Position numbers and translations under genes: made by a program. Shown here one piece after another: positions 1-7,122 of a stretch of DNA of 17,425 nucleotides. The notes under the pieces are model-generated. The model did not search any database. It saw only the letters and a program-made list of their open reading frames with translations, and was not told the DNA's origin. This stretch comes from TMED27 sp050633165 (GTDB lineage Bacteria; Pseudomonadota; Alphaproteobacteria; Micavibrionales; Micavibrionaceae): positions 1 through 17,425 of the forward strand of contig JBOEFZ010000020.1 in NCBI GenBank assembly GCA_050633165.1. Reading direction: 5' to 3'. How positions within the stretch are numbered: the first letter of the stretch is position 1; each line of letters opens with the position of its first letter.

Positions 1-491
1 ATTTGCCGGATTTTGCGCATGGAGTTCGTAATGCGCTACGCCGCAAGCCAGAAATTATTCTGGTTGGGGAATCGCGGGATCGTGAAACGATCAATGCCTC
101 GATAGAGGCCGCGCAGACCGGACATGCTGTCTATACCACAACCCACACCACGGGCGTTGCTGCGACAATCCAACGGATGCTATCGACCTATAATATGGAT
201 GAGCGGGAAGAGCGTGCGATTGCGCTGATGGAGACGCTGCGCCTGATTGTTACCCAAGCCCTTGTCCCGCGCATATCCGGCGGGCGGATTGGCGTGCGCG
301 AATGGATGAAGTTCCCTGATGACGTGCGGGAAAAACTTATGGATATGCCCTTCACCGAATGGCCGCCGGAAATTCAGCGTATGATCAATCAATATGGGCA
401 AACGATGGAAAAATCCGCCGAGACTGTCTATGAAAAGGGTCTTATTGATCGTCGTCACTATCTCTTGCTGGCCTCTAGCACCGGCTCATAA
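1..491 (+). CDS. dotB: DotB/TraJ-type secretion ATPase, C-terminal part
   Basis: This is the 3' end of a PilT/VirB11-like hexameric ATPase gene. The 5' part, with Walker A, lies before the window. The reading frame is open from the first base and the first full codon is at position 3; the TTG there is internal, not a start. The visible part shows the Walker B region (IILVGESRDRETI) and the His box (GHAVYTTTHTT), followed by a C-terminal helical tail ending at TAA 489-491. The tail (GQTMEKSAETVYEKGLIDRR) resembles that of Legionella DotB, as do the lengths of the parts. In the known family DotB is a cytoplasmic ATPase that docks on the inner-membrane DotO ring and powers type IVB transfer. It is followed after 41 nt by icmT, the same pair as traJ-traK in IncI plasmids, which supports DotB over PilT. 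I see nothing broken in the visible part. Confidence 0.93.
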   Translation, partial: LPDFAHGVRNALRRKPEIILVGESRDRETINASIEAAQTGHAVYTTTHTTGVAATIQRMLSTYNMDEREERAIALMETLRLIVTQALVPRISGGRIGVREWMKFPDDVREKLMDMPFTEWPPEIQRMINQYGQTMEKSAETVYEKGLIDRRHYLLLASSTGS

Positions 492-532
492 AATCTTTTC
501 CCAATTGGCGTGTTTTGCGGTAGAATGATTTC

Positions 533-838
533 ATGTCAGCAGCACAGCAAATAGAAGACCTTCAGGAAAAATTTAGTTGGCATTGGCGCAATTCCATGCA
601 GGTTGTGCGGTTCTTTGCCTTTGATGCGCGTTCGGCCTTGCCGTTGCCTTTGATGCTTGTTTATGCGCGGTGGTCAACGTTATTCCTGATGATTGCCAGT
701 TTGTTTTTCTTCCGCTTTTTGGAGCAAAAGGGGCTCACCGTTCCGGCGGCGGTGCGGACATTTCGTGCGTGGCTTGTTGGTAAAGATCGTCCGGGATATT
801 TTTCGGGAAAGCACCGGCGCTTTAAGGATTACGGTTAA
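533..838 (+). CDS. icmT: IcmT/TraK-like inner-membrane protein
   Basis: This 101-residue protein begins at ATG 533. The conserved core is HWRNSMQVVRFFAFDARSA at about residues 17-35, followed by a hydrophobic stretch from about 36 to 63 (one long or two short membrane segments). A short basic tail carries a FRAWLVGKDRP motif at about 77-87. W-R-x-S...R-F-F-x-x-D-A-R is the pattern I associate with IcmT/TraK, a small membrane protein of type IVB systems that is about 86 residues long in Legionella; in Legionella it has been linked to pore formation and egress. Gene position directly behind dotB matches R64 traK behind traJ. The ribosome-binding site is poor (GTAGAATG upstream). The gene probably shares a transcript with dotB, since the 41-nt gap contains no terminator. 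Confidence 0.85.
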   Translation: MSAAQQIEDLQEKFSWHWRNSMQVVRFFAFDARSALPLPLMLVYARWSTLFLMIASLFFFRFLEQKGLTVPAAVRTFRAWLVGKDRPGYFSGKHRRFKDYG

Positions 839-915
839 TGCTTGTAATTATGCATTAGAGTTTATACGGTTGCGAAGTTAGAGTTAGAATTACATTCCAA
901 TTTAGGTTTAGAGCT

Positions 916-1734
916 ATGAAGATAAAATATTTCGTCAGTGTATTTGGTGTTTTAGGTCTTTGCAGTGCTTCGGCGCTAGCGGGATTTGAATGGGTTCCTG
1001 TGACAAAGCGTGAGCGCCCTACTCCTGCGCCGGTTTTTACACCGGGACCTTTATTCACGCCCGCTCCGGTATCCGCACCAATAGCGAGGCCTGCCCCTGC
1101 TTCCGCACCTGTTGCTACACCAATGCAGGATGCGCCGATTATCCTTAAGCAACCGCTGCCTGCGCCGGAACAGCAAAAAGAACTTTTCATTCCTCGCGTC
1201 CGTACGACGCCACAACCTGCTGCTATGGTCGAGCTGTCTCACGCCCCTAAGCCAAAGCCTTGGGAGGTCAATACAATCGAGGATATCGATTTAACGCAAC
1301 CACCAAGCGATCTCGATATTCCCGCGCCAATGCCTCGTATTATATTACCTGTGGATGCGCCACAATCGGCGGATGCTAATTTAGGAAATACAGAGCGTTT
1401 AACAATTACTGCTTATCCTGTTCCTGCCGACCAAACCGAACCAAAGGGTAGTTTTGATGCGATGGCACTTGCGCCTGTTGCAGCCCCTGCGCCAGATGTT
1501 TCTGATTTTGCGGTAGTGAATGGCTTTGGTAGTGATCTGCCGCTTGCGCTGGCTTTGGGACAAATTGTTCCGGCGGACTATACTTACTCCTTTGCCGCCG
1601 GCGTTAATCCGGGGGCATTCATTTCATGGAGTGGTAATGGTAAGCCCTGGAATGAAGTCTTGAGCGATACGCTTATGCCGCTTGGCTATGGCATTCAAAT
1701 TCGTGGCAATAAAGTTGTGATTACGACCTCTTAA
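916..1734 (+). CDS. Secreted proline-rich protein with TcpQ/DotD-like (secretin N0-like) C-terminal domain
   Basis: The 272-residue product starts with a signal peptide of about 22 residues with a likely signal peptidase I site (SALA then GFEW). Residues about 38-150 are rich in Pro and Ala and look like a flexible or wall-spanning linker. Residues about 195-272 form a compact domain: an ALALGQIVPADYTYSF segment, then ISWSGNGKPWNEVLS, then LMPLGYGIQIRGNKVVI. This is the pattern of TcpQ C-terminal/secretin N0 (STN)-type domains, the fold also known for the outer-membrane lipoprotein DotD. By inference it is the DotD equivalent or a partner of DotH in the outer-membrane core. It differs from DotD in having no convincing lipobox: Cys16 lies in LGLC and is followed by a better cleavage site. 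It sits 77 nt after icmT and converges on the - strand operon with only 20 nt between stops. Assignment to DotD itself is uncertain, so no symbol is given. Confidence 0.72.
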   Translation: MKIKYFVSVFGVLGLCSASALAGFEWVPVTKRERPTPAPVFTPGPLFTPAPVSAPIARPAPASAPVATPMQDAPIILKQPLPAPEQQKELFIPRVRTTPQPAAMVELSHAPKPKPWEVNTIEDIDLTQPPSDLDIPAPMPRIILPVDAPQSADANLGNTERLTITAYPVPADQTEPKGSFDAMALAPVAAPAPDVSDFAVVNGFGSDLPLALALGQIVPADYTYSFAAGVNPGAFISWSGNGKPWNEVLSDTLMPLGYGIQIRGNKVVITTS

Positions 1735-1754
1735 AGGTCTGGCCTCTCAGTTTG

Positions 1755-3494
1755 TTACTGCGCCCTGAGCAAAGATTTCGCCGCGTTAAAGTCGCGCTCC
1801 AATTCCGTTTCAATCATTGCGGATTTAATGAGTTCTTCACGTAATTTGGAATCATAATGATCGCGCATCTGCATCAGGCTAATCGCCTCTAACGCAACGC
1901 TCATACGCTCGACATTGACGGGTTTATCGTAGAGGTTGGTGTAGAAGTTCGGGTGCTGCACCATCTTCTTGGTCAAAACATCCATCTGCGCCCAGTAGCT
2001 TGGGCGCTCGCCTAGCCATTGATCAATGTCCGCTTCGCTCAGACCAAATTCTTTGACAAAGCTTTTCATGAACATCCAGCCTGGCTCTATACCACCCGTT
2101 GGCGGAAGTGACGCGGATTTTAAGCCGGCGATGTTGGTGAGGCTGTTATGGGCGATTGTATTTAGGGCAATCAAACGGCGGGCAGATTTCATCGCGCCTT
2201 CTTTTTTCAACATTTTACCGTCATCCGTCGGCCATTCCAGTGCGGTTGGCCAATAAAGATTAGCGGCGAGGGCCATGATATCCTCTTCATCATCACTCAA
2301 CGTATCGTCGGTGAAATCGATATCCAGTGTTTTGGGTGTTTCAAGTGTAATGGCGGTATCGATGTCCTTATTGATACGTAGCTGGTTTTGCGCACCGGCG
2401 TCACCGCCCGTCACACCATCATGGTCACACATGAGGGCAAGGCCATCATTATTATCACGCGGGTCACAATAAACCGTACGAAATTGTTGCAAACGCCCCG
2501 CCATATAGCTACCGCCATTAATGGATGCGGCGGTTCCTGCTTCGCCAGTATAAAGATTCAAAAGGCGTTCACCGAGCATACGTGTGTCGGCTTCGGCTTT
2601 TTGTTCGGTGTGAGCGATGCTGCGCATATATGATCCGATGCGGCACATTTCTGTGCTGGGGTGATAATCTTTTACAGCTTGCGCCTTGAGGCGTTGATGG
2701 GAGCGCTCGGCCTCGAGCTGTTGTTTAGCGTCAAAAAAAGTGCCAACAGCAAAGGTTTGATGCATGGCGACGGCGGAGAGCTGCTCGGTCATGAGCATCA
2801 TTGCAGTCAGGTAATTTTCTTTGAGCAGATCAATGGTATTATTAACATGGCTTGTTACGCTTGTGCTTAATGGTGAGGGGGATGGGGAAAAGCTGTTCAC
2901 CCCTGCCGTGCTTGGGCCACCACCACCGGGGGCTGTTAGAACTTTTATAATGCCGCTGCCTTGATTATTATTTACGAATGAAAAGGCCGCCGCGCCGTTC
3001 AGGGCGATTTGGATTTCTTGGGCGTTATTCGTATTTGCGGGCATTGCAAGGTCTTGTTCAAAAATGCCCGCCCAATCGGTCTTTGTCTGCTGAATCGTTT
3101 GCGGGGTTTTTAATGTTACCGCGCCAAACTCGTTTAAGCCGCTGCCACGAGCTTTGAAGATCGCGGCATTTCGATCAAGATGTAACCTTAGGTGGAGGGG
3201 CGCTTTTGCAGCCTCATTGTGGATTTTGAAATCATAGGTGAGGTCGGTATCGGTGTTGTCTTTAAAATCGGGCGCGGCAAGCGCCAGATCGCCATTTTTT
3301 GAAACGCGTTTTTCGCCTTCATGAATTAAGGATTTTCCGTCAAAGATTTGATAGTGAATATTTGTATCGGGTTTAAAGCCGGAGAATTGCGTGATGGTTA
3401 TGTCCGGCGTATTAGCACGCAGCGGCAGAGATGCGGCTAAAATGCCGCCGCAGAGCATAAGAGCGGCGAGAAACAGGCTATGCTTTTTAATCAT
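1755..3494 (-). CDS. Exported protein of unrecognised triplet family, member 3 (long form with extra N-terminal domain)
   Basis: This 579-residue protein is of unknown function. A signal peptide spans about residues 1-27 (cleavage probably after LRA). Residues about 28-190 look like one or two beta-rich domains absent from the other two members, joined by a Gly/Pro/Ser linker at about 188-212. Residues about 220-579 match the two upstream genes: a helical block (MLMTEQLSAVAMHQTF, then FDAKQQLEAERS), Cys284, Cys343 in the YCD motif, Cys356 in LALMCDHDG, and a C-terminal block with HPNFYTNLYDKPVNVER. The start is ATG 3494, preceded by GGAGAAGAGGG (GGAG 7 nt upstream); it overlaps the stop of the preceding gene by 8 nt, so the two are likely translationally coupled. 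The signal peptide places it in the periplasm or beyond. I know no characterised relative. Its location inside a Dot/Icm cluster suggests a structural or surface part of the machine, but that is inference. Confidence 0.85.
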   Translation of the reverse strand: MIKKHSLFLAALMLCGGILAASLPLRANTPDITITQFSGFKPDTNIHYQIFDGKSLIHEGEKRVSKNGDLALAAPDFKDNTDTDLTYDFKIHNEAAKAPLHLRLHLDRNAAIFKARGSGLNEFGAVTLKTPQTIQQTKTDWAGIFEQDLAMPANTNNAQEIQIALNGAAAFSFVNNNQGSGIIKVLTAPGGGGPSTAGVNSFSPSPSPLSTSVTSHVNNTIDLLKENYLTAMMLMTEQLSAVAMHQTFAVGTFFDAKQQLEAERSHQRLKAQAVKDYHPSTEMCRIGSYMRSIAHTEQKAEADTRMLGERLLNLYTGEAGTAASINGGSYMAGRLQQFRTVYCDPRDNNDGLALMCDHDGVTGGDAGAQNQLRINKDIDTAITLETPKTLDIDFTDDTLSDDEEDIMALAANLYWPTALEWPTDDGKMLKKEGAMKSARRLIALNTIAHNSLTNIAGLKSASLPPTGGIEPGWMFMKSFVKEFGLSEADIDQWLGERPSYWAQMDVLTKKMVQHPNFYTNLYDKPVNVERMSVALEAISLMQMRDHYDSKLREELIKSAMIETELERDFNAAKSLLRAQ

Positions 3495-4851
3495 CCCTCT
3501 TCTCCGCTTGCGGATCGATATCGCCCATTTCCGTTTCGATTTCTTCTTGTATATCGGCCACGGCGAGTTCTAGCAAAATAGACATGGTTGCTTCGTTGCG
3601 TAGATAGCTTTTGAACAGATCAAATTTTTGCATCAGGCCGATGGCTTGGAGCGCGACGCCTTTACGCTCCACATTCGCGGGTTTGTCATAGAGATTGGTG
3701 TAGAAATCGGGGTTTTGGTAGAGCTTTTTGGTTAGTACTTCCATTTGCGCGTAATAACTCGGGTTATCACCCAGAAGCGCATCCAGTTCGGATTTATTAC
3801 CGTTGCTGGTTTTGACGTTACTGCCCGTATCTTCCATGCCAAGCTCTTTTAACAAAGCTTCGAGAAATTGGCGTGATCCGACCGTTCCTGAGGATTTTTC
3901 ACCGACGATGGCGTTAAAGGAGTTTTCCGCAACGCTGCGCTTTGCCATGACCGCACGGGCATCGAGATAGGCCGTTTGTGCCGGTGTTACGATTTTGCTT
4001 TCATCGATGTTTGGTGTGTTCGCCAGGTCATCAAGTGGCTTAAGTTCAATGCCCGGACGGTATAGCACTTCACTGCCGTAGAGGTTCGCGGCGAGGGCGA
4101 GGACATCTTGTTCATCGGGGGTTGAAGCACTTCCGCCATCGGTGAAGTTTACATCCAATGACCATGGCGCGTCGAGGGTGCGCGTGATGTCGATGTCTTT
4201 GTTGAAACGCAGCGGGTCTGCCCCGCCACTATTGCCGCCGGGTGCGTTATCATGATCACACATGAGGGCAAGACCGTTATTATTGTCACTAATGTCACAA
4301 TAAACCTCGCGGAATTGTTTGAGGCGGCTTTTGGTGTCTTCGCCCGCGCCGGATGTGTTGGCGTTACCGAGCATGCGATCCATGGAGCGTTGCGCCATGA
4401 TGGTGGAATTCATCTCGCCAATGCGTTCGGAGGCGGCGAGGGATTTTATGGAGGAACCAAATTCACACATGCCGACGCTGGGGTGGTAATCCTTATGCGC
4501 GCGGGCGCGGAGCTCGCCAAAGGTTTGTTGCGTTTCCATTTGGTGTTTGGCATCAATGAAGGTGCCGATCACCTCGACCTGCTTCATCCCGACGGCGGTG
4601 AGCTGTTCCGACATCAGCATAAGAGCCGGAAGGATGTTATCCTCCCAAACGATAGAAATCCACCACACGCGATGGGCGGCGAATTCGTCGTTGGTATGGG
4701 CGTTAATTTCGTCTCTAGATTGGTTTGTTTCAGCATTCGTCGTGCTTCGGCAATTTGTCGTATTTGTACAAGAAGTACCTGCAAATACGTAGTTTATCGT
4801 GAACATCTGGAACAGAACGATTATAGGCAATATGGTGCTTTTAAATTTCAT
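3487..4851 (-). CDS. Exported protein of unrecognised triplet family, member 2
   Basis: This 454-residue protein is of unknown function and is the middle gene of the - strand operon. I choose ATG 4851 because it follows the upstream stop by one base (TAG-G-ATG), has GGGG 7 nt upstream and gives a normal signal peptide of about 24 residues (ending INYVFA). An in-frame start at 4878 would add nine residues ahead of the signal peptide. Mature features are Cys28 and Cys34 near the N-terminus; a helical block (LPALMLMSEQLTAVGMKQ, then DAKHQMETQQ); Cys129; Cys185 in YCD; Cys199 in LALMCDHD; and a C-terminal block with NPDFYTNLYDKPANVERK. The DNNNGLALMCDHD region is nearly identical to that of member 3 and diverged in member 1. 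The protein lacks the extra domain of member 3. Its products probably act in the periplasm or on the surface with their paralogues. No known family came to mind. Confidence 0.85.
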   Translation of the reverse strand: MKFKSTILPIIVLFQMFTINYVFAGTSCTNTTNCRSTTNAETNQSRDEINAHTNDEFAAHRVWWISIVWEDNILPALMLMSEQLTAVGMKQVEVIGTFIDAKHQMETQQTFGELRARAHKDYHPSVGMCEFGSSIKSLAASERIGEMNSTIMAQRSMDRMLGNANTSGAGEDTKSRLKQFREVYCDISDNNNGLALMCDHDNAPGGNSGGADPLRFNKDIDITRTLDAPWSLDVNFTDGGSASTPDEQDVLALAANLYGSEVLYRPGIELKPLDDLANTPNIDESKIVTPAQTAYLDARAVMAKRSVAENSFNAIVGEKSSGTVGSRQFLEALLKELGMEDTGSNVKTSNGNKSELDALLGDNPSYYAQMEVLTKKLYQNPDFYTNLYDKPANVERKGVALQAIGLMQKFDLFKSYLRNEATMSILLELAVADIQEEIETEMGDIDPQAEKRDD

Positions 4852-4852
4852 C

Positions 4853-6178
4853 CTAATTCCCCGCTTGTAATTTCGCATTTACTTCTTTAAATGGCTCACG
4901 CAGGCGCGCCGATAAAAGGACGGAGGTCGCGAGTTCCTGCCGCACTTGGCTTTCATAGATGGCGCGATCAAGCATAAGTTCAATCGCCTGCAGCGCGACG
5001 CGTTTACGCTTTACATTGGCGGGTTTGTCATACAGATCCGCGTAGAAATCAGGATTTTGATAGATTTTTTTGGCAAGTAATTCGAGTTGTGCGTAATAGC
5101 TTGGCTTACGACCAATCATATTGTCAATCTCCGCTTCCGGAATACCGACCTCTTTTAAAATACTACCTAAAAATTGATATGTTCCCGCGTCTACGGCTGA
5201 GTTATAGGTTGCTGTACCTGCCGATTTGATGCCGACGATTGCATTAAAGGAATTTTCAGCCACGCTCCGTTTTGCGGCGACACTGCGTAAAGCAAGATAT
5301 TCCCCTTGCAGTTTTTTGCCCTGTAAATTCTCCGCAGATAATCCCTCCCGCTTTAAAACATTATGGCCATATAAATTGTTAGAAAGGGCAAAAACGGCGC
5401 GGCGAATTGGTGATATCCCAAGCCCCGCGGTCATTGTTAAATCAGCAGGAGGATCGTCCAGTGTTATCGTCCGCGCATTTTCAACCAAGCGCGTATAATC
5501 GATATCGGCATTGGTATAAGTGGGATTGGATGCACCCGCACCACAGGCAAGCTCCAATCCGTTTGACCCTGCGCCGGCGAACCAATTATTATCCTGCGGA
5601 TCACAAAAAGATTCGGTAAATTCGCGCCATCGCCCAGCCTTATCATCGCCGCGTCCCTGGGCGCCGGCAATATTATTTTGCCCTAACTGCCGTGCCATTT
5701 GTCGGCGGGATAGGTAGAGCGCGTTTGCTTTCGCCTTTTGCTCGGACGCGGCGAGGCTGCGGACATTTGTACCGAAATAACAAAAATCCTCACTGGGTTG
5801 ATAATCTTTATGCGCTTCGGTTTGAAGTTCCTGTAGCAAACGTTGCGTTTCCAATTGATGTTTGGCGTCCAAAAATGTACCGATGGCAAAGGTTTGGTGC
5901 ATGGCCGCCGCGGACATTTGTTCGGTAAAGAGCATGAGGGCGGGGAGGACTTGATCTTTAAAAAAATCTTCTAAAATCCATTCGCGATGTTCAGTAAACT
6001 TTTCGGAGGTATGGCTGTTAACGTCTCTTCTCAAATCTGCATGATTTTCACGGATCTGATTAATGCATAAAGGACTTACACAAGCACCCAATGGCGCCCA
6101 AGCATCGCCCGGAAAAACAAGCAAAGACAGCAGGCCAATAACCGCAATCGAAAGAATTTTTATTTTTTTAATGCCCAT
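4853..6178 (-). CDS. Exported protein of unrecognised triplet family, member 1
   Basis: This is the first gene of the - strand operon: 441 residues from ATG 6178, function unknown. An in-frame start at 6280 would add 34 residues in front of a good signal peptide (basic MGIKKIK, hydrophobic core to about residue 23), so I prefer 6178, although no clear ribosome-binding site precedes it. Like member 2 it has a Cys pair at 33 and 38, then a helical block (LPALMLFTEQMSAAAMHQ, DAKHQLETQRL), Cys133, Cys192 in FCD and Cys212 in ELACG. The C-terminal block contains NPDFYADLYDKPANVKRK. Two further blocks are shared with member 2: AAKRSVAENSFNAIVG and the RKPSYYAQ / NPSYYAQ segment. The protein is alpha-helical throughout by appearance, with no membrane segment after the signal peptide. 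It is transcribed away from dotI, and a candidate promoter lies just upstream. Confidence 0.84.
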   Translation of the reverse strand: MGIKKIKILSIAVIGLLSLLVFPGDAWAPLGACVSPLCINQIRENHADLRRDVNSHTSEKFTEHREWILEDFFKDQVLPALMLFTEQMSAAAMHQTFAIGTFLDAKHQLETQRLLQELQTEAHKDYQPSEDFCYFGTNVRSLAASEQKAKANALYLSRRQMARQLGQNNIAGAQGRGDDKAGRWREFTESFCDPQDNNWFAGAGSNGLELACGAGASNPTYTNADIDYTRLVENARTITLDDPPADLTMTAGLGISPIRRAVFALSNNLYGHNVLKREGLSAENLQGKKLQGEYLALRSVAAKRSVAENSFNAIVGIKSAGTATYNSAVDAGTYQFLGSILKEVGIPEAEIDNMIGRKPSYYAQLELLAKKIYQNPDFYADLYDKPANVKRKRVALQAIELMLDRAIYESQVRQELATSVLLSARLREPFKEVNAKLQAGN

Positions 6179-6213
6179 AAATAACGAAATAAACTTTAAA
6201 TACCTCACACCAA

Positions 6214-6241
6214 ATATTATTCTATCATACACCCCGCGCAA
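6214..6241 (-). promoter_or_regulatory. Candidate sigma-70-type promoter of the - strand triplet operon
   Basis: Read on the - strand, TTGCGC (6241-6236) and TAATAT (6219-6214) are separated by 16 nt. Transcription would start near 6207 and give a leader of about 30 nt to ATG 6178. Each box matches the consensus at only three or four of six positions. The position in the divergent gap supports it, but the call is tentative. Confidence 0.33.
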
Positions 6242-6330
6242 AAGTCTCGTTTGAAAATGGAAAAAGATTTTTGCACGCAATGTAAAAGCGGACTGGTCAA
6301 ATCGGGGATTTGGTTTTACACTGTTTTGTT

Positions 6331-7017
6331 ATGAGCGATGTGAACACACAAGAATCCAATCCGCAAGATCCCAAAGCCGATGAAGATGCCGCCGATACCG
6401 GAGGGCTGGGCAAGGTTATTTTACGCAATGAATATTACCGTGATGGGTATCGCAGCCTTTTAAAAATCGCGCTTATTCAAGGAGTTGTGATTATCGCCCT
6501 GATCGGTGCGATGTATTTTGTGGTGCAGACGCACCAGCCGGAAAATCGCTATTTCGCAACGACCGAGGATGGGCGGCTTGTCCCCATGGTGGCGTTGAGC
6601 GAGCCGAATTTGAGCACGCCCGCGCTTATGTCATGGGTGGCGCAATCTTCGACCGAGGTTATGACCTTCGGCTTTAATGATTATCGCCGCCGTTTGCAGG
6701 AATCCTCGCGCAATTTCACGCGTCGTGGCTGGGAAAGCTTTACCCAAGCCCTGGAACGTTCACGGATTATCGAGCGGGTTGAGGCCAATCAGCAGGTCGT
6801 AACCGCTGCGCCGCAAGGGGCGCCCGTACTGCGCTCCGAAGGGCTTGTGGCGGGGCGGTATCAATGGATTGTCGAGTTTCCGCTTGTCGTTACCTATCAA
6901 TCCGGTGCACAGAAGCAATCCTCTAACCTTTTGGTGACGGCGGTGATTGTCCGTGTACCGCGCCTTGAAAGCCCGAACGGCGTCGGGATCGAGCAATGGA
7001 TTGCTGTGCAGAACTAA
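6331..7017 (+). CDS. dotI: DotI/IcmL (TraM) inner-membrane protein
   Basis: The product has 228 residues from ATG 6331. A TTG at 6310 in frame is possible but gives a poorer N-terminus. The first 30 residues are polar and acidic. LRNEYYRDGYRSLLK follows, then one membrane segment at about 46-66, then a periplasmic domain. In that domain VPMVALSEPNLS, MSWVAQSSTEVMTFGFNDYR, FTRRGWESFTQAL and WIVEFPLVVTYQ are the recognisable IcmL/DotI/TraM family blocks. Length agrees with DotI (about 212 in Legionella). In the family it is an inner-membrane component that forms a ring-like complex and is needed for substrate passage. It is the first gene of the + strand run dotI-dotH-dotG-dotF and is divergent from the triplet operon. 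No good ribosome-binding site precedes ATG 6331. Confidence 0.93.
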   Translation: MSDVNTQESNPQDPKADEDAADTGGLGKVILRNEYYRDGYRSLLKIALIQGVVIIALIGAMYFVVQTHQPENRYFATTEDGRLVPMVALSEPNLSTPALMSWVAQSSTEVMTFGFNDYRRRLQESSRNFTRRGWESFTQALERSRIIERVEANQQVVTAAPQGAPVLRSEGLVAGRYQWIVEFPLVVTYQSGAQKQSSNLLVTAVIVRVPRLESPNGVGIEQWIAVQN

Positions 7018-7122
7018 TGCTGTTCGTAAATTCCTTGGTGACAGATATGCAAAGCATCGTTAGCGTTACTGTGTTGGTATAGTTTTACCATGTTTGTGTG
7101 ATGCAGTATAAAAAGAGTGGGT

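Noticed and set aside
1725..1739. GACCT/AGGTC hairpin at the end of the TcpQ/DotD-like gene as a terminator between the convergent genes
   Set aside because: The stem is only 5 bp and there is no T run on either side.
4252..4890. A 212-codon + strand open frame opposite the middle triplet gene
   Set aside because: It lies antisense to a gene with signal peptide, ribosome-binding site and two close paralogues; its own translation shows no domain or signal pattern.
7074..7112. Promoter-like pairs before dotH (TTGGTA with TGTGAT at 17 nt; TTTACC with TATAAA at 17 nt)
   Set aside because: Matches are partial, the second would start transcription almost at ATG 7123, and two competing poor pairs are no better than chance. 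A small TGGTA/TACCA hairpin there has no T run.
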